Positions 18,485 to 26,911 of a DNA stretch of 64,000 nt are shown piece after piece (positions within the stretch are counted from its first letter, which is position 1; each line of letters begins with the position of its first letter). Location of the stretch: positions 372,001 through 436,000 of the forward strand of contig NZ_JANYGQ010000032.1 in assembly GCF_025359345.1 (NCBI RefSeq), given 5' to 3'. The translations under genes and the position numbers were made by a program. The notes under the pieces are model-generated. The model was not told the DNA's origin, did no database searches, and worked only from the letters and a program-made list of their open reading frames with translations. The DNA is from Mucilaginibacter sp. GTDB lineage: Bacteria; Bacteroidota; Bacteroidia; Sphingobacteriales; Sphingobacteriaceae.

Positions 18485-18529
18485 AATAAAATTGGTTTTA
18501 TTTCTAAATTTGATAAACCTGTCATTTCA

Positions 18530-19024
18530 ATGGAGTTTAAAATCCGCTATAGCAACACTCTTGTGATGAATATATTCGCCATAATTGTTGCAATATTTTT
18601 TGCAATCATGAATTTTATATCTCCAATAGCAAAACATGGCCTTTCACATTATTTATATATTGGGTGGTTGCTCATTGCCATAGCAAGGTTCTTGATTTAT
18701 CGAAAATATATTTATTTCGGTGTGAAAAATAAGGCAGTACTCACTGTTGACGAAATTTGTATTTATGACATGATAAAAAACACAAAATATTATTGGAGCG
18801 ACATAAAGGAAGTTTATGAAAAAAATGCCTATCTCTACATAACGCTTTATAACCCGGTTGAATATTTAAATAATTTTCACAGTCCTATTAAAAAATATTT
18901 TGCAAAGCGCCGTATCAATTCAAAGAAACGGACGCCTTACTATATAAACATCGATGTAGTAAATGTTAATCCGAATGTGCTTTTAGAACTGTTGGACGAC
19001 TACAGCATTGAGGCAGCGCAGTGA
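18530..19024 (+). CDS. Two-helix membrane protein of unknown function (STM3941-like layout)
   Basis: A 164-residue protein with two adjacent hydrophobic helices (about residues 12-32 and 40-58), followed by a soluble domain containing YYWSDIKEVYEKNAYLYITLY and ending in a short helix. This resembles the PH-like layout of small STM3941-type membrane proteins, but the match is weak. The gene is visibly more AT-rich than its neighbours, with many AAA, ATA and TTT codons, suggesting recent acquisition. It stands 45 bases after gpmA with no linked partner. Confidence 0.6.
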   Translation: MEFKIRYSNTLVMNIFAIIVAIFFAIMNFISPIAKHGLSHYLYIGWLLIAIARFLIYRKYIYFGVKNKAVLTVDEICIYDMIKNTKYYWSDIKEVYEKNAYLYITLYNPVEYLNNFHSPIKKYFAKRRINSKKRTPYYINIDVVNVNPNVLLELLDDYSIEAAQ

Positions 19025-19124
19025 TTAATGAGGGGATCTTAATTAAATAGTTACCGACAGCTTTCCAGGTGATGTCCCGCAAAAAAATAAGTAGTTAGAC
19101 TAGAAAACTTCGGATTGAATTGTA

Positions 19125-19964
19125 TTAACTAAACAATTTATTAAAATCCCCATAAGGCACTGTGCTATTTGCAAAAGTAAAGGTGCCTTTGCCGGCAACT
19201 TCCTGTGCTGCCCGCATAAAAGCGCCATAAGCCGCTCGGGCAAATGACGACCCAAGGCTTATCCGTTTTACCCCAAGTTCAGCAAGGCCCTCAACCGTAA
19301 AATCTGACGAACCAAGGCCCATAACAACCGAAACAGGTTTTGGCGCCACCGCATTTACTACAGCTTTTATATCGGCAACTGTTTTTAAACCGGGGGCAAA
19401 CAACACGTCGGCGCCTGCATCAGCGAAAGCCACAAGGCGGCGTATGGTATCTTTTAAATCAGGCCGGCCGTGAATCAGGTTTTCCGCACGAGCCGTGAGC
19501 GTAAAATGGAAAGGCAGGCTTCTTGCAGCTTCAACGGCAGCCCTAACCCGTTCTAAGGCAAGGTCAAAGGGAATGATCGGGATATCCGGCTTTCCGGTAG
19601 AGTCCTCGATAGAGCCGCCGACAAGCCCGGCACTGGCAGCCAGCAAAATGGTTTCCGCACATGTTTCGGGGGATTCGCCGAATCCATTTTCCAAATCCGC
19701 TGCAACCGGGATATTGGTTGCCATAACGATATCATGCGCATTTTTTAATGTTTCCGTGAGGCTTACAGCACCCAGGCCATCTGGCTTGGCCAGTGAATAA
19801 GCGAGGCCTGCGCTGGTAGTAGTCAAAGCCTCAAAACCAAGGCTCTCTAAAATTTTGGCAGAGCCTGCATCCCATGGATTTGGGATTACAAAAATACCTT
19901 CGCGCTGGTGTAGAGCTTTTAATTTTTCGGCTTTGGCTGCTTGTAACGGATGAGATGATTGCAT
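19125..19964 (-). CDS. Isocitrate lyase/PEP mutase superfamily protein
   Basis: A 279-residue TIM-barrel protein of the ICL/PEPM superfamily. Visible hallmarks are IPNPWDAGSAKILE near the N-terminus, AADLENGFG (metal-binding acidic residues), GGSIEDSTG, and LTARAENLI followed by ADAGADVLFAPGL. This branch (oxaloacetate decarboxylase-like or phosphonomutase-like) cleaves or rearranges C-C or C-P bonds of 2-oxo or 2-hydroxy acids. No phosphonate genes lie nearby, so PEP mutase activity is unlikely. Substrate unknown. Confidence 0.85.
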   Translation of the reverse strand: MQSSHPLQAAKAEKLKALHQREGIFVIPNPWDAGSAKILESLGFEALTTTSAGLAYSLAKPDGLGAVSLTETLKNAHDIVMATNIPVAADLENGFGESPETCAETILLAASAGLVGGSIEDSTGKPDIPIIPFDLALERVRAAVEAARSLPFHFTLTARAENLIHGRPDLKDTIRRLVAFADAGADVLFAPGLKTVADIKAVVNAVAPKPVSVVMGLGSSDFTVEGLAELGVKRISLGSSFARAAYGAFMRAAQEVAGKGTFTFANSTVPYGDFNKLFS

Positions 19965-20017
19965 ATTACTAAAGGTAGATGTTGTTTGAAAGCTATTAGT
20001 TGTTTTTAAAAACAGGT

Positions 20018-20893
20018 TTAGTGAGATAATACGTGTCGTTTAATTAACCCGCCTTTAACTTCTGATACTGAATGTGTTATGATAAATGCATTAGGATCAA
20101 CCTGTTGAACTGTATTTACAAGGCGCGATACATCAAGTCTTGTTATCACAACATATAAAATGTCGATATCCTTATCTTCAATCGCGTTTCTGCCATAGCC
20201 GCGTTCTCCTTTATAAACGGTTACCCCCCTACGCAATTGCCGGATAATTACATTTTTTATCAATTCGCTTTTGGGCGATATAATGGTGACTGCCGTGTAT
20301 TCATCAAAGCCCTGCACAATATAGTTAATCATTTGCGAGGCAGAGAGATAGGTGAGGATGGAATATAACGCCGAGTGTATCCCCAAAAAAAATGCCGCCA
20401 CACCAAATATTAATATATTGATAACCAGGATAATTTGCCCTACAGAAAGGAATGATTTAGGGTTGATATAAACCGCCAGCAGTTCTGTACCATCAATAAC
20501 GCACCCGCCCCGCATAGCTAACCCTATGCCTGTGCCCAGGAAAAAGCCACCAAAAACTGCGGTAAGCAACTTGTCATCAGTAACAATTGGAAATTTAAAA
20601 AGGTATAGAACAATTGATAGCAGACAGATAGCTATTAAAGTTTTAATAGCGTAAAGCTTATTGATCCGTTTAAAGCCGAGCCAAATAAATGGCAGGTTTA
20701 TCACAATAATTAAAACAGATATCGGCGCACCGGTTGTTGAACTGACTAACAGTGATATACCCGTTACCCCGCCATCAATAAAGTGATTAGGGATTAAAAA
20801 ACCTTTTAACCCGAAGGCAGCACTAAATATGCCGGCAATTATCAGCAGCACATTAGTAATTTCTTTTCGGGTGTTTACTTTGGTTCTTTTCAT
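20018..20893 (-). CDS. YitT-family membrane protein (DUF161 plus DUF2179)
   Basis: A 291-residue protein with five or six membrane helices in the first 190 residues (FLIPNHFIDGGVTGISLLVS is the family hallmark) and a cytosolic C-terminal DUF2179 domain (about 205-285; VTVYKGERGYGRNAIEDKDI, then YVVITRLDVSRL). The function is not established; the soluble domain has a ligand-binding ferredoxin-like look. It follows a small membrane-anchored gene on the same strand, separated by an inverted repeat that may terminate that gene. Confidence 0.88.
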   Translation of the reverse strand: MKRTKVNTRKEITNVLLIIAGIFSAAFGLKGFLIPNHFIDGGVTGISLLVSSTTGAPISVLIIVINLPFIWLGFKRINKLYAIKTLIAICLLSIVLYLFKFPIVTDDKLLTAVFGGFFLGTGIGLAMRGGCVIDGTELLAVYINPKSFLSVGQIILVINILIFGVAAFFLGIHSALYSILTYLSASQMINYIVQGFDEYTAVTIISPKSELIKNVIIRQLRRGVTVYKGERGYGRNAIEDKDIDILYVVITRLDVSRLVNTVQQVDPNAFIITHSVSEVKGGLIKRHVLSH

Positions 20894-20932
20894 ATATTGG
20901 CATTAGGATGTTTAAAAGTATCAAATTTTTAA

Positions 20933-20971
20933 ATGCAAGGCTTTTTGTTATGCACAATTTAAGCCTTGCAT
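20933..20971 (-). terminator. Inverted repeat between a small membrane-protein gene and yitT-like gene
   Basis: ATGCAAGGCTT pairs perfectly with AAGCCTTGCAT (11 bp) across a 17-base loop. On the minus strand it follows the stop codon at 20986 and leads into TTTAAAAATTTG, so it may terminate the upstream gene. Confidence 0.5.
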
Positions 20972-20985
20972 ATTAATAATTACAT

Positions 20986-21486
20986 TTAAATGCTTTTCTG
21001 CACCTCCAAAACAGGCAGTCTGTTTTTAATACCGGCTTTTAACATTTCCTCCCATTGGACGGCTATCCGGCCAGCTTTCTTTAAATTGCCTTCGTTGTCA
21101 ACATATTGCTTATAAAAATCAATACAGTATATGGGGCGTTTATTGTTATCCCATAGTACCAGTTGAAGAAGTTGAATTGAAGTACCTTGTCTTTTTTCGT
21201 CAAGAGTGCAATCGCTTATGTCTTTCAAGTCGATTAATTCTGATGAATAATCCTGAAGATTTACCTTTACAATGATTTTTTTCAACTGGTCAATAGCAAT
21301 AGCAAGCGAATCAAGTTGGTCAACAACATGGAATATCAGGCCATGGTGTTGTTCGAGCAAATGGAGCTCATGTGTTATTCTTCTTTTCTTTTTGTTGCGC
21401 GAACTTCTGACAGCAAGGTATACGGGAATAAATATAATAAGGAATAAAATAGCCGCAATAAGGCCATTCTCTATGGTATTGTTCAT
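20986..21486 (-). CDS. Single-pass membrane protein of unknown function
   Basis: A 166-residue protein with one N-terminal transmembrane helix (about residues 8-26), a very basic stop-transfer patch (RSSRNKKKRR) and a cytosolic domain with heptad-like leucines (HELHLLEQHHGLIFHVVDQL). The basic patch places the bulk of the protein in the cytoplasm. No family recognised. Same strand as the YitT-like gene but separated by a hairpin. Confidence 0.6.
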   Translation of the reverse strand: MNNTIENGLIAAILFLIIFIPVYLAVRSSRNKKKRRITHELHLLEQHHGLIFHVVDQLDSLAIAIDQLKKIIVKVNLQDYSSELIDLKDISDCTLDEKRQGTSIQLLQLVLWDNNKRPIYCIDFYKQYVDNEGNLKKAGRIAVQWEEMLKAGIKNRLPVLEVQKSI

Positions 21487-21557
21487 TTTTTTAAATTTAA
21501 GATGGAAAAATCAGGCGTAGTTACGCCATGCAATGTTTAAGAAATTAACACAGCACG

Positions 21558-21908
21558 TTAGCTAAAAAAATGAAAGGGGAACAATAGCGACTGTAAAAAC
21601 TCCTGCCGGTGAATTACGTGCTGCTTGTCTAAAATGAATAGGCTACGGCAGACTTTGGCGAAGCTGCACTGCGAAAAATCAAGATTACCAACCCACAGTG
21701 GTTTAACAAAGCCATGTACAACATAGGTGCTAATACTTTCGGCATGCAGGTTTTTTACCAGGGGCAATGACTGCGCCTGTTTTTTGATACCCGACTGGTA
21801 ACTGCCTGTTAAAGCAGTGCCATTAAACTCGCTTAAGTTGTAAGCACCAGGGTTAAGTACTGCAAGTATAAGAAGGGGTAAAAATAGCTTCAGCAGTACT
21901 TTTTGCAT
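21558..21908 (-). CDS. Small exported protein, unknown
   Basis: About 116 residues starting at the ATG at 21908, which gives a good signal peptide (MQKVLLKLFLPLLILAVL). The mature part holds two cysteines (SQCSFAKVCRSLFIL) and no known motif. An upstream in-frame start at 21935 would put nine polar residues before the signal and is less likely. Coding status rests on the signal peptide and a clean frame only. Confidence 0.4.
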   Translation of the reverse strand: MQKVLLKLFLPLLILAVLNPGAYNLSEFNGTALTGSYQSGIKKQAQSLPLVKNLHAESISTYVVHGFVKPLWVGNLDFSQCSFAKVCRSLFILDKQHVIHRQEFLQSLLFPFHFFS

Positions 21909-22112
21909 TTGGCAAAGGTAGGGGTTATTATACATGTTATGGTATAAAGGGCGCTTTTATTGCACATAGTGGTGTTTTTTTATAATTACTTGTCACAATA
22001 TCCCCCTTATGTTGTCATGCAAGGCACCCGCGTAAATCTAGTTACCACCGTATGTTTGTATTGTTCAATCAAACAAAATATTAACAGGTAAATCACACTA
22101 AAGAATATTACT

Positions 22113-22646
22113 ATGAGCATTTTAACTACAGTTTTGGGCGTAATAGCGGGGATAGTTATCCTTGTTTTGCTTGCGGCTTTGTTTGTGAAAAAAGAATATA
22201 CAGTGCAAAGCCAGGTAACTATCGACAAAAATAGCCGGGTAGTATTTGATTATATCAAATACATTAAAAACCAGGCCTATTACAGCAAATGGGTATTGAT
22301 GGACCCTAATGCAAAAATGAATTACAGCGGCACAGATGGCACTGTGGGCTTCACCTCGGCTTGGGACAGTGAAAACAAAAATGTAGGCAAAGGCGTGCAG
22401 GAAGTCAAGAAAATACTTGATGGCGAGCGCATAGATTGCGAAATACGGTTTGAAAGGCCATTTAAAAACGTGGCACAAACCTTTATGGAGGTAACGCCAA
22501 TATCAGAGAGTACTACAAATGTACAATGGGGAATGCTGGGTAAAAATCCATACCCGTTTAATTTAATGAATTTGTTTATACCCGGCATGCTCGAAAAAGA
22601 TTTGGATACCAGCCTGGGGACTTTGAAAAATAACCTTGAAAAATAG
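22113..22646 (+). CDS. Membrane-anchored SRPBCC (polyketide cyclase-like) protein
   Basis: A 177-residue protein with one N-terminal membrane helix (residues 4-24) followed by an SRPBCC/polyketide-cyclase-type domain: VTIDKNSRVVFDYIKYIKN, then YYSKWVLMDPNAKMNYSGTDG and the C-terminal helix FIPGMLEKDLDTSLGTLKNNL. These domains bind hydrophobic molecules. It starts a run of six closely spaced genes (SRPBCC, lipocalin-like, DoxX-like, DinB, DoxX-like, MATE) with gaps of about 8-35 bases, probably one transcript. Confidence 0.82.
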   Translation: MSILTTVLGVIAGIVILVLLAALFVKKEYTVQSQVTIDKNSRVVFDYIKYIKNQAYYSKWVLMDPNAKMNYSGTDGTVGFTSAWDSENKNVGKGVQEVKKILDGERIDCEIRFERPFKNVAQTFMEVTPISESTTNVQWGMLGKNPYPFNLMNLFIPGMLEKDLDTSLGTLKNNLEK

Positions 22647-22660
22647 AATAACCGGAACAG

Positions 22661-23083
22661 ATGATAATTAAAAAAAAGCCAAGGCCCAACCCTGAACTCC
22701 AAAAACTCGACAAGTTGGTGGGGATATGGAATGTATCAGGCGAGGTATGCGGACAGGTGAGTTATAGCTGGATGGAAGGAGGCTTTTTTTTGGTACAATA
22801 TATTGATATTGAAGGGGCGAAAGGGCTGGAATTTATAGGGTATGACGAGGAAAGCGGTAAACTAAAATCGCATTATTTTGATGGTGACGGCAAGGTGCTG
22901 GAGTACACCTACAATATAAGCGGCATCGACCATATAATTGATATAAAAATGCCCGGCATAACAGGGAAATTTGAAGGGCATTACAGCAATAATGGCAACA
23001 CCATAACCGGTAGCTGGCATTGGGAGCAAAACGGCGAGGAAATGGCATACAAGGCAATATATAACCGCTTAAACTTAAGTTAA
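22661..23083 (+). CDS. Lipocalin-like (DUF1579-type) small protein
   Basis: A 140-residue soluble protein of repeating beta strands: PELQKLDKLVGIWNVSGEV, then SYSWMEGGFFLVQYIDIE and IDIKMPGITGKFEGHYSNNG. The LxxLVGxWxxxG opening and the following barrel-like strands match DUF1579 or heme/lipid-binding lipocalin-like families. No catalytic residues are evident. It sits 14 bases after the SRPBCC gene, so it is likely part of the same transcript. Confidence 0.65.
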   Translation: MIIKKKPRPNPELQKLDKLVGIWNVSGEVCGQVSYSWMEGGFFLVQYIDIEGAKGLEFIGYDEESGKLKSHYFDGDGKVLEYTYNISGIDHIIDIKMPGITGKFEGHYSNNGNTITGSWHWEQNGEEMAYKAIYNRLNLS

Positions 23084-23113
23084 TCAATTTATAAACAATA
23101 AACCTTTAATAAA

Positions 23114-23494
23114 ATGAAACCAAAAACTATTAAAATAACCTATTGGTGCCTGATCGTATTATTTTCATTAGCCATGCTGGCCGATGCATTTGGCGGAATA
23201 ACCAAACAACAAGCAGGAATAGATGTGCTGAACCATTTGGGTTATCCTATTTACATTATGCCGTTTATGGGATATCTGAAAGTCCTGGGCGTAATTGCGT
23301 TACTGCAAACTAAATTCCGCAATTTGAAGGAATGGGCGTTTGCGGGCTTTGCATTCAACTTTATCGGGGCCGCAGTTTCGCGGGCTGCCATGGGTGATGG
23401 GGCCGGAATGGTAGCTATGCCTTTGGTAATGCTGGCGGTGCTGTTTGTTACCTATTGGTTTTGGCGAAAATATGATGCACTTAATAACATCTAA
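23114..23494 (+). CDS. DoxX-like small membrane protein (first copy)
   Basis: A 126-residue protein with four hydrophobic helices, DoxX-like family. The HLGYPIYIMPFMGYLKVLGV stretch is typical, with the HLGYP motif before the second helix. Family members are thought to assist in redox or electron-transfer membranes, but the activity is not settled. A paralogue lies 556 bases downstream (24050-24436), with the DinB gene between them. Confidence 0.8.
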   Translation: MKPKTIKITYWCLIVLFSLAMLADAFGGITKQQAGIDVLNHLGYPIYIMPFMGYLKVLGVIALLQTKFRNLKEWAFAGFAFNFIGAAVSRAAMGDGAGMVAMPLVMLAVLFVTYWFWRKYDALNNI

Positions 23495-23504
23495 ATAAAA
23501 AAAC

Positions 23505-24014
23505 ATGAAAAACGAAGAGCTTGCGAAAGAGGCAGATCAAACTTTGACAGAATTAATTGCATTGGTAGGAACTGTGCCTGTTGAAAAGTTTAACACCGTA
23601 CCTTTTGAAGGTAGCTGGACTGCCGGGCAATTGACACAACACATGGTATTGTCGAATTCGGGTTTTGCCGATTTACTAAAAGGCCCGGTAAAAGACACTG
23701 AAAGAGCGCCGGATGCCGCAGTTGAAGGGATAAAAAGCGCGTTCCTGAATTTCGATATTAAAATGCAAACCCCTGATTTTATACGCCCTGACGAAAAAAA
23801 TTATGACAAAGGTGGGTTACTTGCGGCATTATCCGGTATTAAAGCAGACATAATCACATCAGCCGCCACGCTCGATTTATCAAAAACCTGTCTTTCGTTT
23901 GAATTGCCGGTACTTGGGTACATAACCCGGCAGGAGGCTGTTAGCTTTGTGATTTGCCATACGCAGCGGCATATACACCAATTAAAAAATATTTGTACTA
24001 AACTTATTAACTAA
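23505..24014 (+). CDS. DinB-family protein
   Basis: A 169-residue four-helix-bundle protein of the DinB/DUF664 superfamily. A metal-binding histidine triad is plausible: H49 in GQLTQHMVLSN, and the pair in FVICHTQRHIHQLKNI near the C-terminus. In this superfamily the triad holds a divalent metal, and some members are thiol transferases. The name does not imply SOS control; no LexA-type box was seen. It sits between two DoxX-like paralogues with an 11-base gap upstream. Confidence 0.85.
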   Translation: MKNEELAKEADQTLTELIALVGTVPVEKFNTVPFEGSWTAGQLTQHMVLSNSGFADLLKGPVKDTERAPDAAVEGIKSAFLNFDIKMQTPDFIRPDEKNYDKGGLLAALSGIKADIITSAATLDLSKTCLSFELPVLGYITRQEAVSFVICHTQRHIHQLKNICTKLIN

Positions 24015-24049
24015 ATCACTTTATTAAACTTTACATTAAAACTATTGAG

Positions 24050-24436
24050 ATGAAAAAAATTAACATTATCTATTGGGTATCAACCGGTTTGATACTGGTG
24101 ATGATGCTCCTTTCGGGAGTTATGAGCATAATAAACGGCCCGGAATCCGTAAAAATGATGCACGACCATTTAGGTTATCCTAATTACTTCACTGTGTTTC
24201 TAGGCGTAGCGAAGATATTAGGCATAATCGCAATACTGGTTCCTGGTTTCCCTAAATTAAAAGAATGGGTTTATGCCGGATTCACTTTTGATTTGTTGGG
24301 TGCGACCTATTCGTTTATTGCTGTGAAAGACCCCATTAGCAGTCTTGCATTCTTTCCGGTGCTTTTTGCACTATTAATTGTCTCTTATATTTATTTCCAT
24401 AAAAAGTTGGCCGCTAAGGCTTCGAGCCCGGCCTGA
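24050..24436 (+). CDS. DoxX-like small membrane protein (second copy)
   Basis: A 128-residue, four-helix membrane protein closely similar in layout to the one at 23114. It shares the HLGYP motif (MHDHLGYPNYFTVFLGVAKI) and the LKEWVYAGFTFDLLGA turn matching LKEWAFAGFAFNFIGA in the first copy. It ends 8 bases before the MATE gene. The pair is probably a local duplication. Confidence 0.8.
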   Translation: MKKINIIYWVSTGLILVMMLLSGVMSIINGPESVKMMHDHLGYPNYFTVFLGVAKILGIIAILVPGFPKLKEWVYAGFTFDLLGATYSFIAVKDPISSLAFFPVLFALLIVSYIYFHKKLAAKASSPA

Positions 24437-24444
24437 AAATTATC

Positions 24445-25863
24445 ATGACCGAATCAACAACATCAATAAATAAAACAAAACGTTTTTTTTCATTATTAAA
24501 ACAAGCCATAAACGGCAAAACTGAGCAAGATTATACCATAGGCAGCATCCGCAAGGCAGTGTTCCTGCTGGCCATCCCCATGATTACTGAGATGATCATG
24601 GAATCAGTGTTTGCCCTGGTAGATATCTACTTTGTAGGTAAAATAGGAAACGCTGCAGTAGCAACGCTTGCTTTAACAGAATCAGTTCTTAGCCTTGTTT
24701 ATTCAGTAGCCATTGGCTTAAGTATGGCGGCAACCGCGCTGGTTGCCCGTCGCGTAGGCGAGAAAAATTTGGATGGAGCAGCACATGCAGGTATGCAAAC
24801 CATTTTGTTCTCAACCGTTCTTTCGTTAATTATATCGTTCACCGGCGTTTATTTTGCCGGGACGATACTGCACCTGATGGGTGCCAGTGACCGGATGATT
24901 GCCGAAAATATCGCCTACACACGCATCATGTTTGGCGGTAACATCGTTATTATGTTGCTGTTCCTCATCAATGGTATATTCCGTGGAGCTGGAGACGCCA
25001 GCATTGCCATGCGCAGCCTGATAATTGCTAATGTTTGCAACATAATTTTATGCCCCGTGCTTATTTACGGGTTAGGGCCAATTCCGGCTTTAGGTATAAA
25101 AGGAGCGGCAATTGCAACTACTACAGGTAGGGGCATAGGCGTATGTTACCAAATGTACCGTTTGTTTATCCGAAAGGGGCTGCTGCATTTTTACGCTGCC
25201 CAAATACGGCCGCATAAAGAGTTGCTTATCCAGATTGTAAAAATAGGAAGCACGGGTACTATCCAGTTCCTGGTAAGTTCAGCAAGCTGGATTTTTTTAG
25301 CAAGGCTGATGGCGGGATTTGGTGAAGGTGCCATGGCTGGCTACCAGGTGGCTATACGGATGTTGATATTCTTCCTGCTACCGGCATGGGGATTAAGCAA
25401 TGCGGCTGCAACCTTAACAGGCCAAAACCTTGGCGCAGGCAAACCCGAACGCGCCGAGCAAAGCGTTAAAACAACGGCCGGCTACTCTGTAATATACATG
25501 GTGTGTGTAAGCTTGTTCTTTTTCCTGCTCGGCACGCCTGTTGTAAATTTTATGAACAGCGACCCGCAGGCGCGACACTTTGCTATACAGGCATTACAAA
25601 TAATCAGCCTGGGCTACGTGTTTTTCGGCATAGAAATGGTGATGATGAACGCCTTTAACGGCGCCGGGGATACACAAACGCCAACTTTGGTTAATCTTAT
25701 TGCGTTCTGGCTATTCCAGATACCGGTGGCTTGGGTATTGAGTACACATTTTATAAAAGAGCCGAGGGGCGTTTTTTATGCTGTATTAATATCGCAGGTA
25801 GTGGCCGCGGGATTAAGCTATTACCTGTTTAAAAAAGGCAGGTGGAAGAGGGTAAAGGTTTAG
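24445..25863 (+). CDS. MATE-family multidrug/cation antiporter
   Basis: A 472-residue, 12-helix transporter of the MATE (NorM/DinF) family, exporting cationic or aromatic compounds with Na+ or H+ exchange. Each half has the usual pattern; PMITEMIMESVFALVDIYFVGKIG and the mid-protein NGIFRGAGDA and FNGAGDTQTPT loops are diagnostic. It starts with a cytosolic extension of about 30 residues before the first helix. It is the last large gene of the 22113-26108 run. Confidence 0.92.
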   Translation: MTESTTSINKTKRFFSLLKQAINGKTEQDYTIGSIRKAVFLLAIPMITEMIMESVFALVDIYFVGKIGNAAVATLALTESVLSLVYSVAIGLSMAATALVARRVGEKNLDGAAHAGMQTILFSTVLSLIISFTGVYFAGTILHLMGASDRMIAENIAYTRIMFGGNIVIMLLFLINGIFRGAGDASIAMRSLIIANVCNIILCPVLIYGLGPIPALGIKGAAIATTTGRGIGVCYQMYRLFIRKGLLHFYAAQIRPHKELLIQIVKIGSTGTIQFLVSSASWIFLARLMAGFGEGAMAGYQVAIRMLIFFLLPAWGLSNAAATLTGQNLGAGKPERAEQSVKTTAGYSVIYMVCVSLFFFLLGTPVVNFMNSDPQARHFAIQALQIISLGYVFFGIEMVMMNAFNGAGDTQTPTLVNLIAFWLFQIPVAWVLSTHFIKEPRGVFYAVLISQVVAAGLSYYLFKKGRWKRVKV

Positions 25864-25889
25864 GTTAAAACATTAAAATTCACATTATT

Positions 25890-26108
25890 ATGGTAGAGAT
25901 ATTCAGAACTAACGTGAAAAATAAACGAACGGCCGGCAAGGTGCTAAAAGCATTACAAGCGCACTTGCCCACCTTTCGTTTTAATTTCGACCTTGAGGAT
26001 TGCGACTGCATATTGCGTGCGCAAAGCAACGGCTGCCCGGTTGAATGCACAAAAATTATACAGATAGTTAAAGACCATTCAGTTGAGATAAGCCTGTTCG
26101 AGGATTAG
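25890..26108 (+). CDS. Small conserved protein, HMA-like fold possible
   Basis: A 72-residue soluble protein, MVEIFRTNVKNKRTAGKVL at the start and NFDLEDCDCILRAQSNGC in the middle, with four cysteines. The beta-alpha-beta pattern and size resemble ferredoxin-like or heavy-metal-associated domains seen as small orphans in Bacteroidota, but the CxxC metal motif is absent (CDC and CPVEC instead). Function unknown. A perfect palindromic terminator follows 11 bases after the stop. Confidence 0.65.
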   Translation: MVEIFRTNVKNKRTAGKVLKALQAHLPTFRFNFDLEDCDCILRAQSNGCPVECTKIIQIVKDHSVEISLFED

Positions 26109-26119
26109 TTAACGTACAG

Positions 26120-26154
26120 AGGTTTGTCAACTTTTAAAAGTTGACAAACCTTTT
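26120..26154 (+). terminator. Perfect 16-bp palindromic terminator
   Basis: AGGTTTGTCAACTTTT is followed directly by its reverse complement, ending in TTTT. It separates the plus-strand gene ending at 26108 from the convergent YhcH-family gene whose stop codon is at 26157. Confidence 0.85.
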
Positions 26155-26156
26155 GT

Positions 26157-26780
26157 TTACTCCGCACCCAAATCAACCATCCTGATTTTAATCACGATTT
26201 TCTTTACTACATCGTACCCGGCTACCTTAATATTAGGCCGATGGGCATCGCTGGGGAAAAACAGGAAGAACGTGCCGGGCATAGCAACGTAATATTGCCC
26301 CTGGACGTTGTAGTTGGCGCTGTCGCCAGCTTCATTATAAGGCTTGGTAACGGTGGCTTTGCTTACCGGGGCGACCCCTATTGTTTCCTGCCCTTTTATA
26401 ACATATTGCAAATCAATATACTTGCGGTGCGACTCCCATGCCGAAGCTTCAAACTCCTTCGAAGGCGCTTCGGTAATTGTGGCGTAAACGTTAGTGCCAT
26501 CAATCGGATATTTTCCCGGTTTAAGTTTGGTAAGGTCGCTGTCGCGTAAAAATGCAAAGGCTTTGTTCCATACTGCCTGGTTTCGGTGGTATTGCTCAGC
26601 AAACACTTTTTTATTTGTTGATGTATCCAGGTTTAGCTTAAGCCCGTTTTTCCATTCGTTTTTAGCAACCCACTCGGCGGCGGTGGATTTAGTCCAGGTA
26701 TCTTGTGCTAACGTCGAAATAGCTACTCCTGAAAATATAAAAAGCAAAAGTAGTTTCTTATAAAATGATAAAGATTTCAT
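26157..26780 (-). CDS. Exported YhcH/YjgK/YiaL-family (DUF386) sugar protein
   Basis: A 207-residue protein: signal peptide (residues 1-25, ending TLAQ), then a DUF386 cupin-like domain with ESHRKYIDLQYVIKGQE (HxxxxDxQ metal and ligand residues) and FPSDAHRPNI. Cytosolic relatives such as YhcH and YiaL sit in sialic-acid or uronate catabolic clusters. The signal peptide makes this a periplasmic version. It is divergent from kduI across about 130 bases, which links it to uronate metabolism. Confidence 0.85.
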   Translation of the reverse strand: MKSLSFYKKLLLLFIFSGVAISTLAQDTWTKSTAAEWVAKNEWKNGLKLNLDTSTNKKVFAEQYHRNQAVWNKAFAFLRDSDLTKLKPGKYPIDGTNVYATITEAPSKEFEASAWESHRKYIDLQYVIKGQETIGVAPVSKATVTKPYNEAGDSANYNVQGQYYVAMPGTFFLFFPSDAHRPNIKVAGYDVVKKIVIKIRMVDLGAE

Positions 26781-26876
26781 GGTACAATCAGTTTTTTATT
26801 TGTTAGGTTTTTATGGTGACGTAATTTAGCTTTATTTGTAAAAACTATTTCACCTTTTTTTTGAACACGTAAATAG

Positions 26877-26884
26877 TAACTTTG
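26877..26884 (+). promoter_or_regulatory. Candidate -7 element of the kduI promoter
   Basis: TAACTTTG matches TAnnTTTG exactly and lies 28 bases ahead of the preferred TTG start at 26912. No -33 TTG lies at the normal distance (one is only 13 bases upstream), so this is tentative. Confidence 0.4.
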
Positions 26885-26911
26885 GTTTCACTTACAACAG
26901 CCCCAAATACC

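Noticed and set aside
23505..24014. DinB as evidence of an SOS-regulated gene
   Set aside because: The family name is historical for this four-helix fold, and no LexA-like box was seen upstream.
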